Shown: positions 1-12,146, counted from the first letter of the stretch. The stretch is 64,000 bases of DNA from Paraburkholderia ribeironis (GCF_900019265.1 NZ_CYGX02000060.1:1-64000), one strand, 5' to 3'. A program made the numbers and translations. The notes: generated from the letters alone by a model not told the origin.

Positions 1-13
1 GTCAGCAGTCTGA

Positions 14-37
14 GGCCCCGCCAATGCGGGGCTTTTC
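14..37 (+). terminator. Rho-independent terminator of an upstream plus-strand gene
   Basis: A GC-only 7-bp stem (GCCCCGC at 15-21, GCGGGGC at 26-32) with a 4-base loop is followed by TTTT on the plus strand. There is no T-run on the minus strand, so it should end a transcript entering from beyond the left edge, converging on ppiD. Confidence 0.7.
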
Positions 38-118
38 TGTGTGTGCGCGTTGTTCGTGCGCACACGGCCGGGGTTGCTCGACGCCTGGCCGTCGCTTTAT
101 TCGTTGCTTATTCGCCGC

Positions 119-2056
119 TTATTGCTCGTTTGCCTGCACGCCGCCGCTTTCGAGCGAGCCGTAGAACTTCACCTTCGAGCGCTCGCGCAAGGCTTCGACA
201 TACGCTTGCACATCGGACTGCGCATTGACTTGCGCGATCTGCTGCTGCGCGGCGGCCAGATGCTGCGGATCCACCGCCGCACCCGCCACGACCGAGTTCA
301 CGCGATAGATCGCGTAGCCGTCGTCGCCGAGGTCGACGCCGACGTAAGCCGGCAATTTCTGCGCATCCGCCTTGTAGATTGCACTCAATGCAGCCGGCGG
401 CACGCCCTGCGCGTCGTTGCGCGATACCTTCAACGGCGACGAGAAACCGGTAGTCGCCTTCGATTTCTCGAATTCGGCCAGCTTCGCCACGCCATCCTTG
501 TGCGCCGCATCGTTCGACTGTGCCGCGATCACCCTCTGACGCACGGCGTCCTTGATGGTGTCGAACGCCGGCACGGCCGCGGCTTTGTAGTCGGTGACGC
601 GCGCCGCGATCAGCGTATTGCCGCCGACGTCGATTGCCTGCGTGTTGTTGCGCGCCGTCACCGAGTCGTTCGCAAATACCGCAGCGAGGAACTTCGGGTT
701 GTTCAGCGGGCTGTCGGGCGGCAGCTTCGGATCCGGCCGCGGCGTCACCGTGGCGGTCTGCAGTTGCAGCTTGAACTTCTCAGCGGCCGGTTGCAGGCTC
801 TTCGCCTTTTCATAGACGATCGACGTGAAGCCTTCCGAGCCATCGCTGAATGCCTTGCTCGCCAGCTGCGTCTTCAGGTCTTTCGCGATCTGATCTTTCA
901 CTTCGTCGAACGGCTTCGTGGCCTCCGGCTTCACGTCCGTCACCTTGATGATGTGATAGCCGAAATCGGTCTGCACGATGCCACTGACTTCGTTCTTCTT
1001 CAGCGCGAATACGGCGTCGTCGAATGCCTGGCCGCCCGCGATCATGCCGCGGCCGAAGAAACCCAGATCACCGCCCTTTGACGCCGAACCCGGATCCTGC
1101 GAATTCGCCTGTGCGATCTGAGTGAACTGGTCCGGATGCGCCTTGATCTGCGCGAGCAACTCTTCGGCCTTCTGCCTGGCCTTGGTCTTGTCGGCCGCGC
1201 TCGCGTCTTTCGGCGCGACGATCAGGATGTGGCTCGCGCGCACCTGAGCCTCCGTGCGGTAGTGCGCGATGTTGTCGTCGTAGTACTTTTTCAGATCCGC
1301 GTCACTCGGCTGGATCGACGCGCCCAAGGTTGCCGCCGACATCACCAGGTACTGGATCGTGGCGGTCGCCGGCGTCGCGAAGTCGTTGCGATGCGCGTCG
1401 TAATACGCCTGCAGCTGCGCGTCGGTCGGCTGGACCTTCGCTGCGTAATCACGCGGATGGAACGCAATGCCCTGCACTTCACGCTGCTGCTCGGCCAGCT
1501 CGGTCAGATGCTGCGCGAGCGTCTTCGACGTGAACGCGCTGCCTAGAATGCTCGCCGGCAACTGCTGCGTGGCGATGCTGTAGCGCACGCGTTCGTCGTA
1601 CTGGTCGGGCGTCATACCCTGCATCGCGAGCATCTGCTTGTAACGTTCGACGTCGATCGAGCCGTCGGGATTCTTCAACGACGAAATCACCGGATCGTTG
1701 AGCAGTACGCGGCGCACGGCGTCGTCTGACGCAGTCAGATGCAGGCGTTGCGTTTCATCGGCCAGCACCCGCTGCTCGATCAGACCATCGAGCATCTCGC
1801 GACGTCGCTCCGGGGTATCGAACGACTTCATGTCGAACTGTGCGCCCAGCATCTGACGCGCGCGGTCGAGCTGCTGACGCATCACGTCGTCATACTCGAC
1901 GCGGGTGATCTTGTGACCGTTGACGCTTGCGACGTTTGCACTTTCGTCAAAGAAGCCGCGGAAGCCCTGGATACCCACAAAACCCAACCCCGGCACAATG
2001 ACGAGGATGAGCATGAACATCATCAGGCGTTTGTGATTGCGGAAAAAATCGAGCAT
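119..2056 (-). CDS. ppiD: PpiD, membrane-anchored periplasmic peptidyl-prolyl isomerase/chaperone
   Basis: PpiD is an inner-membrane protein facing the periplasm that helps newly exported outer-membrane proteins fold. The 645-residue product has a short cytoplasmic start and one membrane segment at about residues 12-31. A SurA-N-like chaperone region covers about 40-190, and a parvulin domain about 265-370 (RASHILI ... GGDLGFFGRG ... FGYHIIKV). A long C-terminal chaperone-like part follows. The length fits the family (about 620-650). It is the last gene of the minus-strand block tig-clpP-clpX-lon-hupB-tRNAs-ppiD, an order typical of beta- and gammaproteobacteria. In E. coli PpiD the parvulin domain is nearly inactive; whether this one isomerises proline cannot be judged here. 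Confidence 0.95.
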   Translation of the reverse strand: MLDFFRNHKRLMMFMLILVIVPGLGFVGIQGFRGFFDESANVASVNGHKITRVEYDDVMRQQLDRARQMLGAQFDMKSFDTPERRREMLDGLIEQRVLADETQRLHLTASDDAVRRVLLNDPVISSLKNPDGSIDVERYKQMLAMQGMTPDQYDERVRYSIATQQLPASILGSAFTSKTLAQHLTELAEQQREVQGIAFHPRDYAAKVQPTDAQLQAYYDAHRNDFATPATATIQYLVMSAATLGASIQPSDADLKKYYDDNIAHYRTEAQVRASHILIVAPKDASAADKTKARQKAEELLAQIKAHPDQFTQIAQANSQDPGSASKGGDLGFFGRGMIAGGQAFDDAVFALKKNEVSGIVQTDFGYHIIKVTDVKPEATKPFDEVKDQIAKDLKTQLASKAFSDGSEGFTSIVYEKAKSLQPAAEKFKLQLQTATVTPRPDPKLPPDSPLNNPKFLAAVFANDSVTARNNTQAIDVGGNTLIAARVTDYKAAAVPAFDTIKDAVRQRVIAAQSNDAAHKDGVAKLAEFEKSKATTGFSSPLKVSRNDAQGVPPAALSAIYKADAQKLPAYVGVDLGDDGYAIYRVNSVVAGAAVDPQHLAAAQQQIAQVNAQSDVQAYVEALRERSKVKFYGSLESGGVQANEQ

Positions 2057-2102
2057 GCGTGAGGAGTGCCAAAAACAGAACGCCCGATCTTACAACAGCG
2101 GG

Positions 2103-2133
2103 CAACAAAAAAGGCGAACCGGAGTTCGCCTTT
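2103..2133 (-). terminator. Rho-independent terminator after tRNA-Asp
   Basis: A 10-bp perfect stem (AAAGGCGAAC at 2110-2119, GTTCGCCTTT at 2124-2133) with a 4-base loop. On the minus strand it is followed by a run of T. It ends the tRNA-Val/tRNA-Asp transcript just before ppiD. Confidence 0.8.
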
Positions 2134-2142
2134 CGTAGATAC

Positions 2143-2219
2143 TGGCGGAGTGGACGGGACTCGAACCCGCGACCCCCGGCGTGACAGGCCGGTATTCTAA
2201 CCGACTGAACTACCACTCC
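2143..2219 (-). tRNA. tRNA-Asp (anticodon GTC)
   Basis: A 77-base cloverleaf on the minus strand. The acceptor stem GGAGTGG pairs with CCACTCC and the 3' CCA is encoded. The D-loop has AGTCGGTTAGAA, the anticodon stem-loop CCTGTCACG carries GTC, and the T-arm reads GGGTTCGAGTCCC. It lies 57 bases downstream of tRNA-Val on the same strand, so the two are probably co-transcribed. Confidence 0.97.
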
Positions 2220-2276
2220 TTATACTGCGCTTATACTGCGCTGACTGCACCGGAACACTGATGCCAAACCGGAAAC

Positions 2277-2352
2277 TGGTGGGTGCTGAGAGGCTCGAAC
2301 TCCCGACCTACGCCTTGTAAGGGCGCCGCTCTACCAACTGAGCTAAGCACCC
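2277..2352 (-). tRNA. tRNA-Val (anticodon TAC)
   Basis: A 76-base cloverleaf on the minus strand with encoded CCA. The acceptor stem is GGGTGCT paired with AGCACCC, the D-arm is GCTCAGTTGGTAGAGC, the anticodon loop CTTACAA gives TAC, and the T-arm has GTTCGAG. It is the first gene of the two-tRNA unit. Confidence 0.97.
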
Positions 2353-2501
2353 GTTTCGCGATTCAGCGTGCTTCCGTTGTTGCTGCCTGATGATTCAGAT
2401 TCACTTTGGTGCAAAGTCACGCGGCACCAAGCTTACAGTGTTCGCCATACTTCTCGCACTTCCGTTCGGGCGAATCCGGCCTTCCTCAAGCAGCAAGCCC
2501 G

Positions 2502-2774
2502 TTAGTTTAGCGCATCCTTCAGCGCTTTGCCAGGCCTAAATTTAGGAACTTTTGCCGCCTTGATCTTGATAGCGGCTCCGGTGCGCGGATTGCGCCCCGT
2601 ACGCGCCGTGCGCTTGCCGACCGCGAACGTGCCAAAACCCACCAGCGTCACTGAACCGCCTTTCTTCAACGTACCTTTGACGCCACCGATCACCGCGTCG
2701 AGTGCACGGCCTGCTGCAGCCTTCGAAATGTCGGCTTGCTGTGCAATGTGATCGATCAATTCCGTTTTATTCAT
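2502..2774 (-). CDS. hupB: HU family DNA-binding protein, beta-type
   Basis: A 90-residue histone-like protein that bends and compacts DNA in the nucleoid. It starts MNKTELIDHIAQ, has the HU dimerisation helices, and carries the beta-arm signature GFGTFAVGKRTARTGRNPRTG, including the conserved RNP tip that intercalates into DNA. It lies directly downstream of lon, the usual position of hupB in proteobacteria. A Shine-Dalgarno-like GGGGGTTGG precedes the ATG. Length and sequence are ordinary for the family. Confidence 0.97.
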   Translation of the reverse strand: MNKTELIDHIAQQADISKAAAGRALDAVIGGVKGTLKKGGSVTLVGFGTFAVGKRTARTGRNPRTGAAIKIKAAKVPKFRPGKALKDALN

Positions 2775-2976
2775 TCCAACCCCCGAGAATGTTTATGGCA
2801 ACCGTGACGGCGCTTTTCTAGCACCTGGCATCACGCCGCTGGCGGGTAGCGCCGAGCCGCCTCATTAGAATTGGCCGAAACCTTAGTGTCAAGCGGGATT
2901 GAGCCTGATTCGGGGCGTTTGGAGGTGGCATTTCATCACCAGATCTTACTTGCCATCTAAACCCAGGCGATCAGAA

Positions 2977-3008
2977 ATAAAAAACCCGCGGCCGTGACCG
3001 CGGGTTTC
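2977..3008 (-). terminator. Rho-independent terminator after lon
   Basis: Stem AAACCCGCGG / CCGCGGGTTT with loop CCGTGA or shorter, at about 2983-3007. On the minus strand it is followed by TTTTTATTT. It lies 33 bases past the lon stop codon and separates lon from hupB. Confidence 0.85.
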
Positions 3009-3040
3009 CTGCCCTGCAAACAGCTTCGTTGCTGACTGCC

Positions 3041-5461
<2,421 letters not shown>

Positions 5462-5494
5462 TTCATTTCCCCATGAGTGGAATCAGTTCGTTCG

Positions 5495-5524
5495 ATAGGT
5501 GAGGCCAGCAGAAAATATTGCAAG
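5495..5524 (-). promoter_or_regulatory. Possible sigma-32-type promoter of lon
   Basis: Read on the minus strand, CTTGCAA (5518-5524) resembles the sigma-32 -35 element CTTGAA. After a spacer of about 16 bases, CACCTAT (5495-5501) partly matches the -10 consensus CCCCATNT. It sits about 35 bases before the lon ATG. The -10 match is poor, and the support is mainly that lon is a heat-shock gene in relatives. Confidence 0.3.
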
Positions 5525-5591
5525 CCTCCGCGTGTGGGAAAAGTTCAGTGACTCCATAGTGAAAACAACCATCCTGACCACACGATAAACG

Positions 5592-5626
5592 AAAAAGCCG
5601 TTCACGTCGCCATGAACGGCTTTTTT
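5592..5626 (-). terminator. Rho-independent terminator after clpX
   Basis: An 8-bp stem GCCGTTCA (5597-5604) / TGAACGGC (5613-5620). A-run and T-run flank it on both sides, so it could work in both directions. It lies 19 bases past the clpX stop. Confidence 0.88.
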
Positions 5627-5644
5627 GCAGAACCCGCAAGCCGA

Positions 5645-6916
5645 TCAGTTCGAACCCGCCACCTTGGGCGCGTCTTCGTAGATCAATAGCGGTTTGCCGT
5701 CGCCGTCAATCACGTTGTCGTCGATGATGACCTTGCTGACACCTTTCATTTGTGGCAGATCGTACATCACGTCAAGCAACGCCTGTTCCAGGATCGAGCG
5801 CAGACCACGCGCGCCCGTCTTGCGGCGGATCGCCTTACGCGCCACGGCCTGCAGCGCCGCCGGACGAATCTCCAGTTCGACGCGCTCCATGTTGAACAGC
5901 TTGTGGTACTGCTTCACCAAGGCATTCTTCGGTTCGACGAGAATTTTCATCAACGCTGCTTCGTCGAGCTTGCCGAGCGTGGCGACCACCGGCAGACGGC
6001 CGATCAGTTCCGGAATCAGACCGAACTTGATCAGATCTTCCGGCTCCACTTCGCGCAGCACTTCGCCGGCGTCGCGGTCCTGCTTGCTCTTCACGCTCGC
6101 GCCGAAACCAATGCCGGTCTTCTCGGTACGATCGACGATGACCTTCTCGAGGCCATCGAACGCGCCACCGCAAATGAACAGGATGTTGGTGGTGTCGACC
6201 TGAATGAAGTCCTGGTTCGGATGCTTACGGCCACCCTGCGGGGGCACGGACGCCATCGTGCCCTCGACAAGCTTCAGCAAAGCCTGCTGCACGCCTTCGC
6301 CCGACACATCGCGGGTGATCGACGGGTTGTCGGACTTGCGGCTGATCTTGTCGATTTCGTCGATATAAACGATGCCGCGCTGGGCCTTATCGACTTCGTA
6401 ATTGCAGTTCTGCAGCAGCTTCTGAATGATGTTCTCGACGTCTTCACCGACGTAGCCGGCTTCCGTCAGCGTGGTTGCATCGGCAATCACGAACGGAACG
6501 TTCAGCAGGCGTGCGAGCGTCTGCGCGAGCAGCGTCTTGCCGGAGCCGGTCGGGCCGATCAGCAGGATGTTGCTCTTGGACAGCTCGACCTCGTCCTTCT
6601 TGTCGAGATGCTTGAGACGCTTGTAGTGGTTGTACACCGCGACCGCGAGAATCTTCTTCGCCCGCTCCTGACCGATCACGTACTGGTCGAGGATTTCACG
6701 GATTTCCTGCGGACTGGGTAGGTCGGACTTGGACAAGCCCGCCTCGATGCCCGCGCCAGCAGCCTCGTCGCGGATGATTTCGTTGCACAGGTCGATGCAC
6801 TCATCGCAGATGAATACCGACGGCCCCGCAATCAGCTTTTTGACCTCATGCTGGCTCTTGCCGCAAAACGAGCAATACAACAGCTTTTCGCTGTTAGAAC
6901 CTTTCTTGTCCGCCAT
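5645..6916 (-). CDS. clpX: ClpX, unfoldase subunit of the ClpXP protease
   Basis: AAA+ ATPase that recognises tagged proteins, unfolds them and feeds them into ClpP. The 423-residue protein begins with the dimeric zinc-binding domain (CSFCGKSQHEVKKL ... CDECIDLC, about residues 15-45). It then has Walker A GPTGSGKT, Walker B VYIDEIDKI, and the IGF loop (TGIGFGASV) that docks onto ClpP, followed by the sensor-2 region KTGARGLRSI. It lies 185 bases downstream of clpP on the same strand, with a perfect inverted repeat between them. The length is normal. Confidence 0.98.
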   Translation of the reverse strand: MADKKGSNSEKLLYCSFCGKSQHEVKKLIAGPSVFICDECIDLCNEIIRDEAAGAGIEAGLSKSDLPSPQEIREILDQYVIGQERAKKILAVAVYNHYKRLKHLDKKDEVELSKSNILLIGPTGSGKTLLAQTLARLLNVPFVIADATTLTEAGYVGEDVENIIQKLLQNCNYEVDKAQRGIVYIDEIDKISRKSDNPSITRDVSGEGVQQALLKLVEGTMASVPPQGGRKHPNQDFIQVDTTNILFICGGAFDGLEKVIVDRTEKTGIGFGASVKSKQDRDAGEVLREVEPEDLIKFGLIPELIGRLPVVATLGKLDEAALMKILVEPKNALVKQYHKLFNMERVELEIRPAALQAVARKAIRRKTGARGLRSILEQALLDVMYDLPQMKGVSKVIIDDNVIDGDGKPLLIYEDAPKVAGSN

Positions 6917-7067
6917 AGATGTGTGAGCCTCCGGACCACTGTGTTACATGATACGCCGTTTGCCCCCGCCTCGCAGTTTGGGCGGGGCGGGGCTAGTGAG
7001 CAAGGTGACGGCGCTTGCCGCAGGCGCTCGGACGAGCCTTGATTATTTCACATTCGACCGGACGGCG

Positions 7068-7092
7068 AATTTGCCCCAATCTGGGGCAAATT
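7068..7092. repeat. Perfect 11-bp inverted repeat between clpP and clpX
   Basis: AATTTGCCCCA (7068-7078) and TGGGGCAAATT (7082-7092) are separated by 3 bases. No T-run follows on the minus strand, so it is not a classical terminator. It could be an operator, a processing hairpin or a transcript-stability element in the clpP-clpX intergenic region. Confidence 0.6.
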
Positions 7093-7101
7093 CCCATTCG
7101 A

Positions 7102-7755
<654 letters not shown>

Positions 7756-7890
7756 GCAATGGATCCTTGTCTGGAAATATTCTAAATATCAGATGCTAGA
7801 CAGGTGTGTGCGACGAGCCCCGTATTCAAGTGCACGATCAGTGCAAACGCGTTGCGCGACACCATGCAAAACGCAATGCACGTTCACAGC

Positions 7891-7938
7891 ACAAAAAAAC
7901 GGCGTGCGGGCCGTCGCTCCGACAGCCGGCACGCCGTT
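7891..7938 (-). terminator. Rho-independent terminator after tig
   Basis: A 10-bp stem AACGGCGTGC (7898-7907) / GCACGCCGTT (7929-7938). On the minus strand it is followed by TTTTTTT. It lies 10 bases past the tig stop codon. Confidence 0.8.
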
Positions 7939-7948
7939 GCAGCGACGC

Positions 7949-9295
7949 TTACGCTTGCGCCGTTGCGCTTGCCAGTTCTTCGAAGCTCACTACCTTGTCC
8001 GTCACCTTCGCCTTACCGAGAACGAAATCGACGACGTTCGCTTCAACGACGTACGCTTCCATTTCAGCAAGACGTTGCTGGTTCGAATAATACCAGCGGA
8101 CGACTTCCTTCGGGTCTTCGTAGCTTTTCGCGAATTCGTCGACCTCGGCGCGAATCTGCTCCGGCTTGGCCTGCAGCTCGTTGGCCTTGACCAGTTCGGC
8201 CAGCACGAGGCCCAGCTTGACGCGACGCTCGGCCTGTTCCTTGAACATGGCGGCCGGGATCGGCGCGTCCTTGGCGTTCGGCACGCCGCGTTGCTCCAGA
8301 TCCTGACGGGCCATCGCGACGAGGCGCTCCTGATCCTGTTCGATCAGCGCATTGGGCACGTCCAGCTCCGAAATCTTCAGCAGCGCGTCCATCACCTGGT
8401 TCTTGACGATGGCTTGCGTGCGGCGCTTCGCTTCACGCTCGAGGTTGTCCTTGATCTCGCCGCGCATCTTGGTCAGATCGCCGTCTTCGATACCGAGCGA
8501 CTTCGCGAAGTCTGCGTCGATTTCCGGCAGGTGCGGCCACTCGATCTTCTTCATCTTGATCGTGAATTGTGCCGTCTTGCCCGCCACTTCCTTGCCGTGG
8601 TAGTCGTCCGGGAATTTCAGGTCGAATTCGTTCGACGCGCCGGCCTTCAGACCCAGCGCCGCCTTTTCGAATTCCGGCAGCATGCGGCCTTCGCCCAGCA
8701 CGAATGCGAAGTCTTCGGCGCTGCCGCCCTGGAACGCCTCGCCGTCGATCTTGCCGGCGAAGTCGACCGTCACGCGATCGCCCTCTTTGGCCGCCGTGTC
8801 CGCGCCGCCGTCACCGTGCTCACCGGCTTCGCCGCGAGCGTGGAAGTGCACGCGCTGCTTGCGCAGGATTTCCAGCGTGCGGTCGATTTCGGCTTCGCTG
8901 ATGGTGGTCGTGGTGCGCTCGATTTCAGCCGCGGCGACGTCGCCCAGCTTCACTTCCGGGTACACCTCGAAGGTCGCGTCGAACGCGTAGTTGCCCTCGG
9001 CGACGTCGGACTTCGGCGCAAAGCTCGGCTGGCCGGCAACGCGCAGATTTTCAGCGCGGCTGATATCGAAGAATTCCTTGCCGACCTTGTCGCTCAGCAC
9101 TTCAGCTTCCACCTGGCCCGAATACTGTTGCGTCACCATCTTGAGCGGCACCTTGCCCGGGCGGAAACCCGGCATGCGCACGTTCTTCGCGAGTTGACGG
9201 ATACGCGAGTCCACTTCCTTCTGCACGGCGTCCTTCGGCAGGGAAATCGTTACGCGGCGTTCGAGCTTGCCGAGGTTTTCAACAACGTTAGCCAT
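7949..9295 (-). CDS. tig: Trigger factor, ribosome-associated chaperone
   Basis: First chaperone to meet nascent chains at the ribosome exit tunnel. The 448-residue product has the N-terminal ribosome-binding domain with the signature GFRPGKVP (about residues 44-51). The FKBP-type isomerase domain lies in the middle (GDRVTVDFAGKIDGEAF ... FVLGEGRMLPEFEKA), and the helical chaperone domain is C-terminal. The FKBP domain carries a short acidic/glycine insertion (EHGDGGAD, near residue 160). It is the first gene of the tig-clpP-clpX-lon series and divergent from the glycerate kinase. Confidence 0.97.
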   Translation of the reverse strand: MANVVENLGKLERRVTISLPKDAVQKEVDSRIRQLAKNVRMPGFRPGKVPLKMVTQQYSGQVEAEVLSDKVGKEFFDISRAENLRVAGQPSFAPKSDVAEGNYAFDATFEVYPEVKLGDVAAAEIERTTTTISEAEIDRTLEILRKQRVHFHARGEAGEHGDGGADTAAKEGDRVTVDFAGKIDGEAFQGGSAEDFAFVLGEGRMLPEFEKAALGLKAGASNEFDLKFPDDYHGKEVAGKTAQFTIKMKKIEWPHLPEIDADFAKSLGIEDGDLTKMRGEIKDNLEREAKRRTQAIVKNQVMDALLKISELDVPNALIEQDQERLVAMARQDLEQRGVPNAKDAPIPAAMFKEQAERRVKLGLVLAELVKANELQAKPEQIRAEVDEFAKSYEDPKEVVRWYYSNQQRLAEMEAYVVEANVVDFVLGKAKVTDKVVSFEELASATAQA

Positions 9296-9767
9296 GGCTT
9301 CAATCGTCCTAAAATTATTCGAGCGAATCAGTTATCTTCTACGTGCCGCTTTTCGATGTCGCTTCGCATCGATTGCGCGCCTGCGCCGCGGGCTTGCAGG
9401 CCGCCGGCAGCACGGTTGAGTCCAAAGAGCCGAATATTTTAGCAAACTATTGGCGCGCCTAGCGGGATTCGATGATTCAGCGCTTTTTTATCGGCATTCC
9501 GACCGCTTTCCGGGTTGTTTCAGTACGGTTTTCGCGATCTGAACGCCCCGCTTGCCGAGCGGGCGCTGCCGCGATGCAGAACCGCTCGACCGGCGCTGCA
9601 TTGGCATATGGCGCGCAGCCGACGCACCGCGCGCACGATGTCGCCTATGCCGTTCGACATATTCAGTCGGCACGCCCATGCTGATAAGCTAATGCACGCG
9701 CTCGGGGCTACGCCCGCATCCAGTCATCTGACCGCCCTTGCAACGATTCCAACCATTCAGAGACACC
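9296..9767. other. Intergenic region between tig and the glycerate kinase gene
   Basis: A 472-base divergent intergenic stretch. Short open frames here have no ribosome-binding site or protein-like composition. It presumably holds the promoters of both flanking genes, but no clear -35/-10 pair stands out. A small GC hairpin (CCCGCT / AGCGGG) lies near 9546-9562. Confidence 0.5.
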
Positions 9768-10913
9768 ATGCCGAATTCGTCGTCTTCACCTGTCGTCGTC
9801 ATCGCTCCGGACTCTTTTAAAGGCTCGCTTAGTGCGGAACAGGTCGCGCAGGCGATCGCGTCGGGCATCCAGCGCGCCCGCCCCGACGCCAGCGTGCGCA
9901 TCTGTCCGATGGCCGACGGCGGCGAAGGCACGCTCGACGCGATGCTCACGCGCGGCGGTGAACGCCGCAAGCTGAGCGTGCACGGCGCGGCCGGCCCGGA
10001 ACGCGAAGCGCTCACCGGCCTGCTCGCGGATGGCAGCGCGATCATCGAAACCGCTGAAATCGTCGGTATTACAGATCCGGTCGGCATGGGCGTGCCGGTC
10101 GAGGCGCGCAGCACGCGCGGCATGGGCGAGGCGATTCGCGCGCTGCTGGACGCCGGCGTGCGGCGCTTTTTTGTCGCGCTGGGCGGCAGCAGCACCAACG
10201 ACGGCGGCGCCGGCCTGCTGGTCGGCCTCGGCCTGAAACTTTTCGACGCGCAAGACAAGGAACTCGAAGGAACGCCCGAGCAACTCGCGCGTGTCGCACG
10301 GCTCGACGTCTCGCAACTCGACGCGCGGCTCGCGGACACACGGTTCGTCGGCATGTCGGACGTCGACAACCCCCTAACAGGCGAGCACGGCGCAACCGCG
10401 GTGTTCGGTCCGCAGAAAGGCGTCAAGCCGGAGCAGGTTGCCCCTATCGACGCCGCCCTCGCCCGCTTTGCCGATCTGCTCGAGGCCGCGCTCGGGCGCG
10501 CGGCGCGCGATCAACCCGGAGCGGGCGCGGCCGGCGGCCTCGGCTTCGCGCTGCATATGCTCGGCGCGCGGTTCGAGCCGGGCGCGGAAACCGTCGCGCG
10601 TCAGATCGGCCTTGACGCGGCACTCCAGGGCGCGAACTGGCTGATCACGGGCGAAGGTCGCTCGGACGTGCAAACGCTGCATGGCAAGGCGCCCTTCATC
10701 GCCTGTGGCCATGCGCGCACGGCCGGCGTGCCTGCCACGCTGCTGTCGGGCGCGGTGGATTCCGCGGCCTTGCCTCGCCTTGCCGAATACTTCAGCGGTT
10801 GCTTCTCGCCGGCACCCGGACCGATCACGCTCGAGGTCGCGATACGCGACGCGGCCCGCCTGCTCGCCGACGGGGCCGAACAGCTGACGCGCCTGAAATA
10901 CGGCGCGCGTTGA
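9768..10913 (+). CDS. Glycerate 2-kinase (GarK/GlxK family)
   Basis: Probably phosphorylates glycerate to 2-phosphoglycerate, feeding glyoxylate or glucarate breakdown into glycolysis. The product from the ATG is 381 residues, the usual length. It begins with the family signature VVVIAPDSFKGSLSAEQVA, followed by CPMADGGEGTLDAML, GGSSTNDGGAG and ITGEGRSDVQTLHGKAP near the C-terminus. I chose the ATG over an in-frame TTG 30 bases upstream because the ATG product starts at the usual family N-terminus. It stands alone, followed 58 bases later by a MarR regulator on the same strand. No tartronate-semialdehyde reductase gene is nearby, so the pathway context is not shown. Confidence 0.9.
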   Translation: MPNSSSSPVVVIAPDSFKGSLSAEQVAQAIASGIQRARPDASVRICPMADGGEGTLDAMLTRGGERRKLSVHGAAGPEREALTGLLADGSAIIETAEIVGITDPVGMGVPVEARSTRGMGEAIRALLDAGVRRFFVALGGSSTNDGGAGLLVGLGLKLFDAQDKELEGTPEQLARVARLDVSQLDARLADTRFVGMSDVDNPLTGEHGATAVFGPQKGVKPEQVAPIDAALARFADLLEAALGRAARDQPGAGAAGGLGFALHMLGARFEPGAETVARQIGLDAALQGANWLITGEGRSDVQTLHGKAPFIACGHARTAGVPATLLSGAVDSAALPRLAEYFSGCFSPAPGPITLEVAIRDAARLLADGAEQLTRLKYGAR

Positions 10914-10971
10914 CCGGCAAGACGGTTGCGGCAACAATCAAAGCGCCGCGACCGCTCCACTCAACTACGGG

Positions 10972-11430
10972 ATGACAATGAAGGACTCCGCTAAAGCCGG
11001 GCTCGAGCAGTTCCTCACCTATCGTCTGCATGTGCTGAACAAACTCTCCGAGCGTGGCGTCAGCGAGCGCTTCCGTGCAAGGCTTGGCGTGAGCCTGCCG
11101 GAGGCTCGGGTGATCGCGTCGGTGGGTTCGTTCGGGCCGTTCTCGATCATGGATCTGGCGCGGCATGCGAATCTCGACAAGAGCCAGGCGAGCCGCGCGG
11201 CCGAAGCCATGATCAGGCAAGGCCTCGTGCAACGCCAGCCAAGCGCCGAGGACGGCCGCGTCGTGCTGATTTCGCTCACGCCGGACGGCCGTGCGCTATA
11301 CCGGAAGGTGATGCCGATCGCGCGCAAATGGAACGACGATATGTTCGACTGTCTCGACGAGCAGGAAAAGGCCGCGTTCGGTCACGCGCTCGACAAGATC
11401 ATCGAGACGATGACGGCCCAAGAGGAATAA
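10972..11430 (+). CDS. MarR-family transcriptional regulator
   Basis: Small winged-helix dimeric DNA-binding protein of 152 residues. The helix-turn-helix is around IMDLARHANLDKSQASRAAEAMI (about residues 55-78), followed by the wing EDGRVVLISLTPDGRALY typical of MarR proteins. Two in-frame ATGs lie at 10972 and 10978, and either could start it. Members of the family usually respond to small aromatic ligands or oxidants. The target is unknown, though the glycerate kinase gene 58 bases upstream on the same strand is the nearest candidate. It has no cysteine pair suggesting redox sensing. Confidence 0.85.
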   Translation: MTMKDSAKAGLEQFLTYRLHVLNKLSERGVSERFRARLGVSLPEARVIASVGSFGPFSIMDLARHANLDKSQASRAAEAMIRQGLVQRQPSAEDGRVVLISLTPDGRALYRKVMPIARKWNDDMFDCLDEQEKAAFGHALDKIIETMTAQEE

Positions 11431-11813
11431 GGAAGCGTGGTGTGCAACAGATTGCGCATGCCTTGCGTCGTTCCCTTTGGAAGCACACCGCTGGTCGCCC
11501 CGCCCGATTCAGATCACGGCCCGAGACGGCCCGAAACCGCCGCGATGGAAGCCATACCCGACAAGGGCCGCCCCGGCAGCGCAAATCATAGCGCCCGCAC
11601 GCGATGCCGGTGAATCGTGCAACGACACGGCGCGCTTGTGCAGCGCCATTCGGGTGCGCACGTCGTAACAGGACGCCACTGCAGCAATAACGACGTACCG
11701 CCGACGCCGCCCCGCCACGACGTCAGCAGATTCGCGACGAGCCATCAACCATGTCAAAATTCGGGATTGGCCAGCGAGCCTTCACTCTCCCACTTTCAGC
11801 CAAGGAAGTTTCA
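11431..11813. other. Intergenic region without recognisable genes
   Basis: A 383-base stretch. Open frames on either strand are arginine/alanine-rich GC artefacts without ribosome-binding sites. No terminator, tRNA or repeat was seen. Confidence 0.5.
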
Positions 11814-12107
11814 GTGGACATCAACAAACAGGTCGCGGCCCTCACCGCATCGGAGCTCCAGACCGCCGGCGCGAGCCAGGCGAGCGCGATTGCGGTAAGC
11901 GTGCTGCTGCGTCATCTTCGCTCGCCCGAACTGGCGAAACTCTTGTCGTCGGCCTTTGAAAATCATCAGGCGGTCATGCTGCAAACGCCGTGGCCGGATC
12001 AGATGCTGCAGGCTTTCGAATCGACCCGGCGTTTTCTCGAAGGCGCAGCTCAGCTGGAGCTGCCGGGCACGCAGGAGCAAACCACGTCCCAGCCGCCAGC
12101 CGTCTGA
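11814..12107 (+). CDS. Small conserved-looking protein of unknown function
   Basis: A 97-residue product, mostly helical by composition (QVAALTASELQTAGASQASAIAVSVLLRHLRSPELAKLLSSAFENH), with no signal peptide or membrane segment. I chose the GTG at 11814 because AAGGAAG (11802-11808) lies 5 bases upstream. An ATG 63 bases earlier has no such site and adds a non-helical stretch. A strong terminator follows at 12147. Function is not recognised. The amphipathic leucine/alanine pattern suggests a small soluble helical protein. Confidence 0.6.
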   Translation: MDINKQVAALTASELQTAGASQASAIAVSVLLRHLRSPELAKLLSSAFENHQAVMLQTPWPDQMLQAFESTRRFLEGAAQLELPGTQEQTTSQPPAV

Positions 12108-12146
12108 GAGCATCGGACGGGCTCTGCGCGTTGCGCGCATCGAAAA

